Below the pieces are notes generated by a model, which was not told the DNA's origin, did not search any database, and saw only the letters and a list, made by a program, of their open reading frames with translations. Source: Neobacillus drentensis NBRC 102427 (lineage in GTDB: Bacteria > Bacillota > Bacilli > Bacillales > Cytobacillaceae). Taken from it: a DNA stretch of 64,000 nt. Of this stretch, positions 44,972 through 53,677 are shown in pieces. The stretch covers positions 62,001 to 126,000 of the forward strand of contig NZ_BCUX01000013.1 in NCBI RefSeq assembly GCF_001591445.1. Direction: 5' to 3'. The position numbers and the translations under genes were made by a program. Position 1 is the stretch's first letter. The number at the start of each line of letters is the position of its first letter.

Positions 44972-45586
44972 ATGAAAGAATATTATTATGATAAATTATT
45001 GGGGATTAATACGGGAGGGGACCAAAACGGATTTAATAAGTCTTTCCATTACCATCGTTATGAACCCACACCCTATAGTGCGCTAGAAGAATTATTTAAC
45101 CACTATCAATTGACTAGCAGCGATCGAATCGTTGACTTTGGGTGTGGTAAAGGGCGACTTAACTTTTTTATTTATTATCACTTTGGTGCAACGGTCGTTG
45201 GCATTGAAATGAATGAAGAATTCTATCAGGAAGCAATCGAAAATCAAAATAGTTATTTAAAGAAAACTAAAATAATTGATAGCCCTATTTATTTTTATTG
45301 CTGCCTGGCAGAAGAATATCAGGTTGATCAAATTGACAATCGCTTTTACTTTTTCAATCCATTTTCCATTCAAATTTTTATGAAAACAATTAATAATATA
45401 TTACTATCAATTGAAAAATTCGAACGAAATATTGAATTGATTTTATACTACCCATCAGAAGATTATATTTATTATTTAGAAAATGACACTTCCTTTGAAT
45501 TGAAAAAGGAAATTACGCTTCCTTACTTTTATGAGCATAATTCTAATGAAAGATTTTTAATTTATCAGCTATTAGTTTCACGATAA
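44972..45586 (+). CDS. SAM-dependent methyltransferase
   Basis: 204 residues. Motif I DRIVDFGCGKGRLNFFIYYHFG and the acidic strand end VVGIEMNEEFYQEA are standard class I SAM methyltransferase features; the IDNRFYFFNPFSIQIFMKT region replaces the usual motif IV. Homologues in Bacillus are called class I methyltransferases without a known target. ATG 44972 has GGAG upstream. An ATG at 44945 would sit in the stem of a hairpin (44924-44946) and is less likely. Its 3' end overlaps the convergent UvrC-like gene by 22 bp. Confidence 0.82.
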   Translation: MKEYYYDKLLGINTGGDQNGFNKSFHYHRYEPTPYSALEELFNHYQLTSSDRIVDFGCGKGRLNFFIYYHFGATVVGIEMNEEFYQEAIENQNSYLKKTKIIDSPIYFYCCLAEEYQVDQIDNRFYFFNPFSIQIFMKTINNILLSIEKFERNIELILYYPSEDYIYYLENDTSFELKKEITLPYFYEHNSNERFLIYQLLVSR

Positions 45587-46647
45587 GTTAGTAATTTCAT
45601 TAATTCCGCATCTAAATCTGTTGTGTATTCTAAATCAAGCATTTGTTCAGAAATGATGAGATAACGGCTGTTACTTCCTTTCAAATAGCTATAGATAATC
45701 TGCGCTGCATCTATCTCATCCTTGTTGATTTTCTTTGCGGATGTTTCGTTCTTAGTTTTAAAAGTGGTTAAAACAGTGGTCTTGATGGCTTCACGCAAAG
45801 TTTCAACCTCAGACCATTGATATTTTTTACTAAAAAGGACATTGTTTTTCTTGATCAGGAATAGCTTAAAAATCCTATCTGTTAAGGATTCGATGACGAC
45901 CAAATTTTTATCGCTTTCCGCAAATTCAATCACTTTTTCCTTATTGAGTAGCGAGTGAATGGACTCCAACATGTCCCTATATTTTACGGCTTCTTCAAAT
46001 TCGAATGTTTCTGAGGCCTCTATCATTCTTCGCTCAAATATCTCCAACAGGCTCGTATCCTTGCCTTCAAGTAATCCGATGATTTTGTTTATGCTGTCAT
46101 TGTACTGGTCGAGCGCTGTGCCTCCCATACACACACCGATGCACAACCCTAAGGAATAGTTTAAACACGGATTATTCTTTTTTGAAGGGGTGCTGCAGCT
46201 TATCTTATAGAAATTCTTTATCCCTTGAAGTGCCCTTTCTACTGTATGTTTACTGGTATAAGGCCCAAAATAGAGATTATTTGGCTTATCGGGGGTACTA
46301 CAAATTTCAATTCTTTGATAACTGTCATCCATTTGAATCCCGATGTAGATATAGGCTTGAGGACTTTTCATCATCCGATTAAAAATTGGCTTTATTTCCC
46401 TGATTAATTGACATTCAAGCATGAAGGCTTCAAATTCTGTATCTGTGAGAATATAATCAAAATCCTTTAGACTTGCTTTAAGCTTGATGATCTTTTGAGA
46501 ATGAGATTGGGAATTTTGGAAGTAAGACCGTACACGATTTTTAAGATTCTTTGCTTTCCCTACATATATAATCTGTGCTCTGGAGTCCTTCATAAGATAC
46601 ACTCCCGGGGAAGAGGGGAGATTTTTTACTTTCTCTTTAAGTTCCAT
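45565..46647 (-). CDS. Truncated UvrC-like GIY-YIG nuclease (Cho/YurQ type)
   Basis: 360 residues. GIY-YIG domain: LPSSPGVYLMKDSRAQIIYVGKAKNLKNRVRSYF with the catalytic Tyr/Arg set, then ECQLIREIKPIFN. A UvrC middle section follows (YFGPYTSKHTVERAL, PCLNYSLGLCIGVCMGG), then a UVR motif (FEFEEAVKYRDMLESI) for UvrB contact. The C-terminal RNase H nuclease and HhH domains of full UvrC are missing, so only the 3' incision activity would be expected. The start is ATG 46647 with GGAGGA upstream on the minus strand; further upstream lies a terminator. Confidence 0.9.
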   Translation of the reverse strand: MELKEKVKNLPSSPGVYLMKDSRAQIIYVGKAKNLKNRVRSYFQNSQSHSQKIIKLKASLKDFDYILTDTEFEAFMLECQLIREIKPIFNRMMKSPQAYIYIGIQMDDSYQRIEICSTPDKPNNLYFGPYTSKHTVERALQGIKNFYKISCSTPSKKNNPCLNYSLGLCIGVCMGGTALDQYNDSINKIIGLLEGKDTSLLEIFERRMIEASETFEFEEAVKYRDMLESIHSLLNKEKVIEFAESDKNLVVIESLTDRIFKLFLIKKNNVLFSKKYQWSEVETLREAIKTTVLTTFKTKNETSAKKINKDEIDAAQIIYSYLKGSNSRYLIISEQMLDLEYTTDLDAELMKLLTYRETNS

Positions 46648-46685
46648 ACGAATTCCTCCATTCTCAGTATATTTTATCACAAATA

Positions 46686-46743
46686 AAAAAGGTGCCCAGT
46701 CTTCATCATCCGTTAACATTGGATGAGAAGACTGGGCACCTCG
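46686..46743 (-). terminator. Very strong terminator of the POT transporter gene
   Basis: AGGTGCCCAGTCTTC pairs perfectly with GAAGACTGGGCACCT, with an inner ATCC/GGAT stem. On the minus strand it is followed by TTTTTTATTT. It insulates the UvrC-like gene from the transporter gene upstream on the same strand. Confidence 0.93.
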
Positions 46744-46751
46744 TTTTCTTA

Positions 46752-48236
46752 TTATCTAATACCTTTCATGTAGCCCTGAATTTTCGGTGCCAACACTAAT
46801 AGGATAATACCTAGGACGATAGATGCTCCACCGATTACACCAAAATAGGTCATTTCAGTTTCAGGTGTATAGAATTTAACAACTTGAGCATTTAGGGCTT
46901 GTGCAGCAGCACTTGCTAGGAACCATAGGCTCATTGTTTGTGCTGAGAAAGCTGCAGGAGCTAATTTTGTTGTGGCTGATAATCCTACAGGTGACATACA
47001 CAATTCACCAAATACAACAATTAAATAACTAATAACAAGCCACATTGGGCTTACCAATGAATCCGTACCACCAAAATAGGATGGGATAAGAATAACAAGG
47101 AATGACAAACCAGCAAATAATAATGATAATGAGAACTTTTGAGGTATCGTTGGCTGGCGCTTTCCTAATTTAACCCATATCCAAGCAAATAATGGCGCAA
47201 ATATAATAATAAATAACGGGTTTAACGATTGGAACCACGCAGGTTTAATTTCAATTCCTGCAAAATGTAATTGCGTGCGAGTATCAGCATAACTAGCAAG
47301 GATGGTTGAGCCTTGCTCTTGGATTGCCCAGAACATAACTGCTGCAATAAATAATGGAATATAAGCAATAATTCTAGAACGTTCAACAGCAGTGGTTTTT
47401 GGACTGCGATACATCACAACAAAGTAAATCGTTGGAATTAAAATTCCAAGGAAAGTGACAATATTAATAAATCTAGCAAAAGTTAAAAGTCCCTTTGGTA
47501 TTAATACTGCACATAAAACAGCAAGAATAATTACAGCTAATCCAAAAATAGTGAAGGTCTTTTTCTTTTCTGTAGGTGACAGTGGATTGGCGATCACCGT
47601 TCCTACTAGCCCTAGATTTTTTTTCTTTGTTAGAACGAACACAAGTAATCCAAAGAACATACCTACAGCTGCAATCGCAAAACCTATGTGGAAGTTAGCT
47701 ATCGATCCAACGATTAATGGGGATAAGAATCCTCCCAGGTTAATACTCATATAGTAAATTGTGAAACCTGCATCACGTCGTTCGTCCTTTTCGCTGTACA
47801 ATTCACCAACAGCGGAAGAAACATTTGGTTTAAGCATCCCAGTACCTAGGACAATCAATACCATAGAAACAAAGAACATAGCAACACTGCCCGGAATAGC
47901 GAGTGCTATATGTCCAAACATAATTAAAATTCCACCGTAAAACACGGCTTTTGAAGACCCAAAGATTCGGTCAGCCAGCCAGCCGCCAATTATTCCGGAC
48001 ATGTAAACAAGTGATCCGTAGATGGACATGATTGAAAGTGCGAGACTCTTATCAATACCCAAGCCACCTTTTGTGACTTCATAATACATATAGAAAACAA
48101 GGATGGCCCTCATTCCATAGTAAGAGAAACGCTCCCAGAATTCGGTAAAGAAAAGTGTAGATAGTCCTTTAGGATGTCCAAAAAATCCTGTTTGAGGGAC
48201 ACTATCCACAATTTTCTGTCTATTGATTTTTGACAT
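46752..48236 (-). CDS. dtpT: POT-family di/tripeptide:proton symporter (DtpT-like)
   Basis: 494 residues with 14 hydrophobic helices. The PTR2 motifs are intact: STLFFTEFWERFSYYGMRAIL (ExxERFxYYG, proton coupling), GGWLADRIFGSSKAVFYGG, and FTIYYMSINLGGFLSPLIVG. The family imports di- and tripeptides with protons. AAGGGAGGT precedes the ATG on the minus strand. It is a single gene ended by the strong hairpin at 46686. The upstream AT-rich region (48237-48480) probably holds its promoter; I saw no clear regulatory site. Confidence 0.94.
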   Translation of the reverse strand: MSKINRQKIVDSVPQTGFFGHPKGLSTLFFTEFWERFSYYGMRAILVFYMYYEVTKGGLGIDKSLALSIMSIYGSLVYMSGIIGGWLADRIFGSSKAVFYGGILIMFGHIALAIPGSVAMFFVSMVLIVLGTGMLKPNVSSAVGELYSEKDERRDAGFTIYYMSINLGGFLSPLIVGSIANFHIGFAIAAVGMFFGLLVFVLTKKKNLGLVGTVIANPLSPTEKKKTFTIFGLAVIILAVLCAVLIPKGLLTFARFINIVTFLGILIPTIYFVVMYRSPKTTAVERSRIIAYIPLFIAAVMFWAIQEQGSTILASYADTRTQLHFAGIEIKPAWFQSLNPLFIIIFAPLFAWIWVKLGKRQPTIPQKFSLSLLFAGLSFLVILIPSYFGGTDSLVSPMWLVISYLIVVFGELCMSPVGLSATTKLAPAAFSAQTMSLWFLASAAAQALNAQVVKFYTPETEMTYFGVIGGASIVLGIILLVLAPKIQGYMKGIR

Positions 48237-48481
48237 GTTATTACCTCCCTTATATTATTCTATAATACTTTCTAGAGTTTTGAATTGTCAAAAACTTTTT
48301 TTGGAAAATAAGTTATAAAAGTTTAAAAACATTGATATTACTGAATTCTTGTCAGTGGTTTTTATAAAAGAAAGTTTTTTTAAAATAGTAAATAATTTCT
48401 GATTAAAGTGATTTTTCACTATAATAGAATAGTAGAAAATATTCACTAACAGAGAGTGTAAAGAGAATTAAATTAAAATGG

Positions 48482-48529
48482 GTGCCTGACACCACAATTG
48501 GACAAATGTCCATCTGTGGTGTCAGGCAC
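48482..48529. repeat. Dispersed hairpin repeat with GGTGTCAGGCAC arms
   Basis: GTGCCTGACACCACA (48482-48496) and TGTGGTGTCAGGCAC (48515-48529) are exact 15-bp arms, with TGGACA/TGTCCA inside. No T-run follows. The right arm core TGGTGTCAGGCAC also occurs at 55635-55647, so it belongs to a dispersed family. Confidence 0.75.
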
Positions 48530-48557
48530 TATTTTCCGAAAATAGGCATAATACTAA

Positions 48558-48588
48558 TTGACATTGACGTTGCGTAAAGGAGTATCGT
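48558..48588 (+). promoter_or_regulatory. MerR-type promoter with 19-bp spacer
   Basis: TTGACA (48558-48563), 19 bp, then TATCGT (48583-48588). The overlong spacer is the hallmark of promoters twisted into shape by MerR proteins. The spacer holds TTGACGTTGCGTAA, an imperfect dyad suitable as operator. It directly precedes the MerR gene, implying autoactivation. Confidence 0.65.
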
Positions 48589-48610
48589 TAGCTTATGAGG
48601 AGGTGATTGA

Positions 48611-49375
48611 ATGGAGTATACGGTGCAGAAATTAGGCAGTCTAGCAGGTGTGAGTACCAGAACCCTTCGGTACTATGATGAGATTGGAATTCTTAAGCCG
48701 GCAAGAATTAATTCGTCAGGATATCGAATCTATGGTCAAGCGGAAGTGGACCGCCTTCAGCAAATCTTATTCTACAGGGAATTAGGGATTAGTTTAGAAA
48801 GTATAAAAGAAATTGTTACCGCGCCTTCTTTTGATGGGGCTGTTGCACTGAAAGAGCATCGTGAAAAACTTCTCGAGAAAAAAGAACAGTTAGAAATGTT
48901 AATAGCGAATGTGGATAAAACGATCGCGGTAACAGAAGGGAGAATGAGCATGTCAAACAAAGAAAAGTTCGAGGGCTTTAAGAAGAAAATGATTGATGAG
49001 AACGAGAAGAAATACGGGAAAGAAATTAGGGAAAAGTACGGGGATGACACAGTTAATAAGTCAAATGCCAAACTACAAAATATGACTCAAGTGCAATATG
49101 ATGAGGTCACAAAGCTAGCTGAACAGGTTACAGTAACTTTGGCCGAGGCTTATAAAACCGGGGATCCGGCAGGGGATTTAGCACAAAAGGCTGCTGACCT
49201 CCATAAGCAATGGTTATGCTACTATTGGAATGAATATAGTAAGGAAGCCCATGCAGGTCTTGCGCAAATGTATGTGGATGATGAGAGATTTACTGCTTAT
49301 TATGACAAAGAACAGCCAGGTACTGCTGAATTTCTAAGGGATGCCATTCACATTTATACTGGGATGAAAAAGTAA
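48611..49375 (+). CDS. MerR-family regulator with TipAS antibiotic-recognition domain
   Basis: 254 residues. The MerR winged HTH (VQKLGSLAGVSTRTLRYYDEIGILKPARINSSGYRIYGQAEVDRLQQILFYRELGISL) is followed by a coiled-coil linker. A TipAS domain comes next (about 125-250; KYGDDTVNKSNAKLQNMTQVQYDE ... LHKQWLCYYWNEYSKEAHAGLAQMYVDDERFTAYYD). TipAS domains bind thiopeptides; the Bacillus paralogue Mta activates multidrug exporters. AGGAGGTG precedes the ATG. No efflux gene adjoins it, so targets other than itself must lie elsewhere. Confidence 0.93.
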   Translation: MEYTVQKLGSLAGVSTRTLRYYDEIGILKPARINSSGYRIYGQAEVDRLQQILFYRELGISLESIKEIVTAPSFDGAVALKEHREKLLEKKEQLEMLIANVDKTIAVTEGRMSMSNKEKFEGFKKKMIDENEKKYGKEIREKYGDDTVNKSNAKLQNMTQVQYDEVTKLAEQVTVTLAEAYKTGDPAGDLAQKAADLHKQWLCYYWNEYSKEAHAGLAQMYVDDERFTAYYDKEQPGTAEFLRDAIHIYTGMKK

Positions 49376-49455
49376 TTTTTGCAATAGGAACAGGAGATAA
49401 ATCAATGGGTGCAAAAATACAGATTTACACAAACTTAAAACGATATTGAGATTTC

Positions 49456-49490
49456 CCTGTAAGACTTCGATAGTCGTACAGGTTTTTTTT
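49456..49490 (+). terminator. Terminator after the MerR gene
   Basis: CCTGTAAGACT pairs with AGTCGTACAGG (one unpaired position) around TCGAT, then eight Ts. Between it and the MerR stop lies only a 14-codon frame at about 49404. The remainder to 49731 holds the promoter of the next operon. Confidence 0.85.
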
Positions 49491-49608
49491 ATTTTGTTTT
49501 ATTATTTTAATATTTAAAGAATAAAATTGCTTTTCTCATCACAAAAAACACCTTATTGCATTAACGCGGCTAAGCGCTATTGGAAAATATTGAACTTTTT
49601 TCACATAA

Positions 49609-49637
49609 TTGACATACTTGGGTGTTACCACTAAAGT
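49609..49637 (+). promoter_or_regulatory. Candidate sigma-A promoter of the oligopeptide ABC operon
   Basis: A perfect TTGACA (49609-49614), a 17-bp spacer and TAAAGT (49632-49637), about 95 bp before the first ATPase gene. Confidence 0.55.
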
Positions 49638-49731
49638 AATATATGTCATAATAATTTTAAAATTTACTATATTGTTATATTTCTGACTATAGGGAATACA
49701 TAAATTAATCCATGTACAGGTAGGTGTAAGT

Positions 49732-50745
49732 GTGGAAAAGAATCCTATTCTTCATATAAAAGACTTAAAGGTATCATTTCAAACAGGTAAAAAACTTGTA
49801 CCGGCAGTTGATGGCATCAGTTTCGAATTAAAAGACGGAGAGATTCTAGGGATTGTCGGTGAATCGGGGAGTGGTAAAAGCGTCACTTCGTTAGCGGCCA
49901 TGGGGTTGATTCCTTCTCCGCCAGGAAAAATCGAGAATGGCGAAATTATTTTTGAGGGAAAAGACCTGAAAAATATTTCTGAAAAAGAGTGGCGTAAAAT
50001 CCGGGGTAACCAGATTTCAATGATATTTCAAGAGCCAATGACATCATTAAATCCACTATTTACGATTGGAAATCAGTTAATGGAAGCAATCCGACTACAT
50101 ACAGACCTTTCAAAGCGAGAAGCAATTGTAAGAAGTATCGAATTATTAAAACTGGTCGGTATCCCTAGAGCAGAAGGAATTCTAAAAGAACATCCACACC
50201 AGCTTTCAGGCGGTATGAGACAACGGGTAATGATCGCCATGGCAATGGCGTGCAATCCTAAGGTTCTGATTGCAGACGAGCCAACAACCGCACTTGACGT
50301 TACCATTCAAGCACAAATTTTGGCATTAATGAAGGATTTAAATAAAAAGACAAATACAACTATCATTCTCATTACCCATGATTTAGGGGTTGTCGCAGAA
50401 ATATGTGAACGTGTAATTGTCATGTATGCGGGGCAAATCTTAGAGCAGGGGGATGTAAGGACGATACTCAAAAATCCTCAGCATCCTTATACAAAGGGCC
50501 TTTTAAAATCCGTTCCTGATTTAAGAGGGAAAAAGGATCGGCTTTATAGTATTCCTGGCACAGTTCCTACTCCAGGGTCGATTCATAAAGGCTGCCGATT
50601 CGCCGCCAGGTGCACAGAGGCATTCGCTCAATGCCAGGAAGAAACACCAGATTTATTTCAAATGGAAAATGACGGACATGAAGTGCGTTGTTTCCTACAT
50701 ACTTTGAAGAAGGGAAGTGGCAGCCATGTCGGAGTTCCTTCTTGA
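49732..50745 (+). CDS. Peptide-type ABC transporter ATPase, OppD/DppD type
   Basis: 337 residues. Walker A GESGSGKS, Q-loop region MIFQEPMTSLNPLFT, signature LSGGMRQR, Walker B VLIADEPTTALDV, H-loop ITHDLG. A C-terminal oligo_HPY segment with a Cys pattern (CRFAARCTEAFAQC) may hold an iron-sulfur cluster, as in some DppD proteins. The start is GTG with AGGTAGGTG upstream. It is the first gene of an ATPase-ATPase-SBP-permease-permease operon and overlaps the next gene by 20 bp. Confidence 0.94.
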   Translation: MEKNPILHIKDLKVSFQTGKKLVPAVDGISFELKDGEILGIVGESGSGKSVTSLAAMGLIPSPPGKIENGEIIFEGKDLKNISEKEWRKIRGNQISMIFQEPMTSLNPLFTIGNQLMEAIRLHTDLSKREAIVRSIELLKLVGIPRAEGILKEHPHQLSGGMRQRVMIAMAMACNPKVLIADEPTTALDVTIQAQILALMKDLNKKTNTTIILITHDLGVVAEICERVIVMYAGQILEQGDVRTILKNPQHPYTKGLLKSVPDLRGKKDRLYSIPGTVPTPGSIHKGCRFAARCTEAFAQCQEETPDLFQMENDGHEVRCFLHTLKKGSGSHVGVPS

Positions 50746-51694
50746 AGTTAATGGGTTAAAAAAGTACTTTCCGATTACAGGCGGTCTTTTTGGAAGGAAA
50801 CAAGGCGAAGTCAAAGCTGTGGATGATGTATCTTTTTATGTTAAAAAAGGTGAAACGTTGGGCATAGTTGGTGAAAGCGGCTGCGGTAAATCGACCACTG
50901 GCCGACTCCTGATGCGATTGATTGAGGCAAGTGAGGGCAGGATTGTTTTTGAAGATCAAGAGATTACTAGTATGTCAAAATCTGAATTAAGAAAAACCCG
51001 CCGAGATATCCAGATGGTATTCCAAGATCCCTATGCATCGCTTAATCCAAGGCATTCTATCGAACAGATTCTTGAAGAGCCACTCATTGTTCATGGAATT
51101 GGAACAAAAGAGGAACGCAAAAAGCAAGTGAGAGAAATGCTGGAAGTGGTTGGCTTAAGCAGTTACCATGCCAAAAGATATCCGCACCAATTTAGCGGCG
51201 GTCAGCGTCAACGGATTGGGATTGCCAAGGCGTTAATGACCAAGCCAAAACTAATCATTGCTGACGAGCCTGTTTCAGCACTCGACGTATCCATTCAGGC
51301 CCAGGTTCTTAATCTAATGAAGGATATTCAAAAGGAATTCCAGCTAACCTACATATTTATCGCGCATGATTTAGGAGTAGTCCGCCATATTAGTGACCGT
51401 GTGGGTGTGATGTATTTAGGAAGATTAATAGAATTAGCAGAAAGTGAAGAACTATATGAAAATCCGAAGCATCCATATACAAAAGCGCTGCTTTCAGCTG
51501 TACCCATACCAGACCCGGATATAAAGAGGGAAACGATTTTAATAGAAGGAGAACTTCCAAGTCCTGCTAATCCTCCTTCCGGCTGTGCCTTCCATACACG
51601 CTGCTCACAAGTGATGGATATTTGTAAAAAAACTAGACCAGTGGAGCAAAACCTTAACGGTCATTTTGTCGCATGTCACTTATATAACAAGTGA
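50726..51694 (+). CDS. Peptide-type ABC transporter ATPase, OppF/DppF type
   Basis: 322 residues. Walker A GESGCGKS, MVFQDPYASLNPRH, signature FSGGQRQR, Walker B LIIADEPVSALDV, and an oligo_HPY tail (CAFHTRCSQVMDIC). It pairs with the OppD-type ATPase whose gene it overlaps by 20 bp. ATG 50726 is used; a GTG at 50717 is possible but too close to the ribosome site. It is closely similar to the second half of the fused ATPase at 14090. Confidence 0.94.
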   Translation: MSEFLLEVNGLKKYFPITGGLFGRKQGEVKAVDDVSFYVKKGETLGIVGESGCGKSTTGRLLMRLIEASEGRIVFEDQEITSMSKSELRKTRRDIQMVFQDPYASLNPRHSIEQILEEPLIVHGIGTKEERKKQVREMLEVVGLSSYHAKRYPHQFSGGQRQRIGIAKALMTKPKLIIADEPVSALDVSIQAQVLNLMKDIQKEFQLTYIFIAHDLGVVRHISDRVGVMYLGRLIELAESEELYENPKHPYTKALLSAVPIPDPDIKRETILIEGELPSPANPPSGCAFHTRCSQVMDICKKTRPVEQNLNGHFVACHLYNK

Positions 51695-51714
51695 TTTGCA
51701 GCATTTATGATAAA

Positions 51715-51898
51715 GGCTGTGTAAAGACGAATGTTGATCTTGTAGCTATGTTGATTGTAGCGGAAATCGCGAAGACTCCTGCGGGAGTACGGGGCTGGGG
51801 AGACCCCGCAGGCGCTTTAGCGCCGAGGAGGCTCCCCGGCATGCCCGCGGAAAGCGAAGCGACTGGAGCGGAAATCAACAGACTAATTTAACACAGCC
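51715..51898. mobile_element. 184-bp MITE with 8-bp inverted ends and 8-bp target duplication
   Basis: The element begins GGCTGTGT (51715-51722) and ends ACACAGCC (51891-51898), and is flanked by direct ATGATAAA copies (51707-51714 and 51899-51906). The core is very GC-rich with a palindromic GGCGCTTTAGCGCC stretch and a direct AGCGGAAATC pair (51759, 51867). It encodes no transposase. An 8-bp duplication is typical of families such as ISL3, which could have mobilised it in trans. It sits inside the ABC operon between the second ATPase and the binding-protein gene. Confidence 0.85.
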
Positions 51899-51932
51899 AT
51901 GATAAAAAAATATATAGGGGGGCAAAAAATTG

Positions 51933-53549
51933 ATGAAGAAGAGATCTTTTAAAATGCTGTTAATAGCTTTATTAGCCATCAGTATGTTTTTAGTCGGCTG
52001 CAGCAGTAAAACGAATGAAAAAGCAGGAAGTAAGAAGGATCCTGCCGCCGGAAGTGAATCGAAAAAAGATACACTTGTATATGGTCGTGGTGGAGATTCT
52101 ACATCTTTAGATCCTATCACAACAACTGAAGGTGAAGCATTCAAAGTAACAGAAAACATTTATGAAACATTGCTACAGTATGGTGATCAAGATACCACTA
52201 TTAATCCGGGCCTTGCTGAGAAGTGGGAAGTTACTCCAGACGGTTTGACTTACACATTCCACCTCCGTCAAGGAGTTAAATTCCATGACGGTACTGATTT
52301 TAATGCAGATGCGGTTGTATTTAACTTTGACCGCTGGATGAATGGTAATGCCGATAGCTTCCCTTATTACACCATGTTTGGTGGATATAAAAAGGATGAG
52401 GGCCACGTTATTAAAGAAGTTAAAGCAGTAGATGCCAATACCGTTCAATTTGTGCTAAAACGTCCACAGGCACCGTTCCTTAAGAACCTGGCTATGTCTC
52501 CGTTTGGTATTGCAAGCCCTGAGGCTGTTAAAAAATACGGTGAAAAGTTTAGACAAAATCCAGTTGGAACAGGTCCATTTAAATTCGTTGAGTGGAAAGA
52601 AAACGATACAATTACGCTTGAAAAGAACCCGGACTACTGGCAAAAAGGCTTACCTAAGTTAAACAAAGTTATTTTCCGTGTAATTCCTGAAAATACTGCA
52701 CGTTTAAACGCTCTTGCTAACGGCGAGATTGACGTCATGGATGGATTAAATAATTCAGATGAGGCGACCGTTAAATCAAATGCTAACCTCCAAGTGATTG
52801 AACGTCCATCAATGAACGTTGGCTATATTGGTTTAACAACCACTCGTAAACCATTTGATAATAAACTCGTTCGTCAAGCGATTAACTACGCAGTCGATAA
52901 AAAATCAATCATTGATGCATTTTATGGTGGAAAAGCTCTTCCTGCTGTCAATCCAATGCCGCCTTCCATCGAAGGCTATAATAAGGCAGTTGAGCCGTAT
53001 CCATATGATTTAGAAAAAGCTAAAGCATTGTTAAAAGAAGCTGGTTATGAAAAAGGATTTTCAATTGACTTATGGGCAATGCCTGTAGCTCGTCCTTATA
53101 TGCCAGAAGCACAAAAAGTTGCTGAAGTTATTCAAGAGAGCTTAAGCAAAATCAATGTTAAAGCCAAAATCCAATCTGTTGACTGGGCTACTTACTTAGA
53201 CAAAGCAGCAAAAGGCGAATTTGACATGTTCATGCTTGGCTGGACAGGGGACAATGGGGACCCTGATAACTTCTTATACACATTGCTTGATAAAGACAGC
53301 ATTGGAAGTAATAACTACTCCCAATACAGCAATGACAAATTACATGACATCCTAATTAAGGCACAAACTGAAATCGACCAAGCAAAGCGTAATGCACTAT
53401 ACGAGGAAGCACAAGTAATCATCCATGACGATGCTCCTTGGGTTCCACTTGTTCACTCAACTCCGCTATTAGCAGCAGGGAAAGACGTGGCAAATTACTT
53501 ACCACACCCAACTGGATCAGAAGCATTGACAAAAGTTGAATTTAAATAA
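51933..53549 (+). CDS. Oligopeptide-type ABC solute-binding lipoprotein (family 5)
   Basis: 538 residues. Signal peptide with lipobox FLVGC (lipid Cys at 23), then an SBP_bac_5 domain (SLDPITTTEGEAFKVTENIYETLLQYG, KFHDGTDFNADAVVFNFDRWM, NPVGTGPFKFVEWKEND, LMLGWTGDNGDPDNFLY). It resembles the Bacillus dipeptide/oligopeptide binding proteins (DppE/AppA-like). ATG 51933 follows GGGGGGC; a TTG at 51930 is adjacent. The MITE immediately upstream may alter its expression relative to the ATPases. Confidence 0.94.
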   Translation: MKKRSFKMLLIALLAISMFLVGCSSKTNEKAGSKKDPAAGSESKKDTLVYGRGGDSTSLDPITTTEGEAFKVTENIYETLLQYGDQDTTINPGLAEKWEVTPDGLTYTFHLRQGVKFHDGTDFNADAVVFNFDRWMNGNADSFPYYTMFGGYKKDEGHVIKEVKAVDANTVQFVLKRPQAPFLKNLAMSPFGIASPEAVKKYGEKFRQNPVGTGPFKFVEWKENDTITLEKNPDYWQKGLPKLNKVIFRVIPENTARLNALANGEIDVMDGLNNSDEATVKSNANLQVIERPSMNVGYIGLTTTRKPFDNKLVRQAINYAVDKKSIIDAFYGGKALPAVNPMPPSIEGYNKAVEPYPYDLEKAKALLKEAGYEKGFSIDLWAMPVARPYMPEAQKVAEVIQESLSKINVKAKIQSVDWATYLDKAAKGEFDMFMLGWTGDNGDPDNFLYTLLDKDSIGSNNYSQYSNDKLHDILIKAQTEIDQAKRNALYEEAQVIIHDDAPWVPLVHSTPLLAAGKDVANYLPHPTGSEALTKVEFK

Positions 53550-53560
53550 TATTGGCTGAA

Positions 53561-53590
53561 AGGGGAGGGAGCTTAGCCTCCCCTTTTGTC
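53561..53590 (+). terminator. Intra-operon hairpin after the binding-protein gene
   Basis: AAAGGGGAGG (53561-53570) pairs with CCTCCCCTTT (53579-53588) over an 8-base loop, with one further T. It may act as a partial terminator or 3' stabiliser that keeps binding protein in excess over permeases. Confidence 0.75.
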
Positions 53591-53677
53591 AACTAGACCA
53601 TCCGTTCTTTTTCGTAAAAAAATTGTTTAGCCGAGGCATTTTTTCAGGTGCTAACGCTTTTCAGTGAGGTGAAAAAA

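Noticed and set aside
49404..49448. 14-codon frame after the MerR gene with AGGAGA upstream
   Set aside because: Too short to support as a gene; it lies just before a terminator.
51691..51891. A 66-codon frame after the OppF-type ATPase
   Set aside because: It runs through the MITE; its composition reflects the GC-rich repeat and it has no ribosome site.
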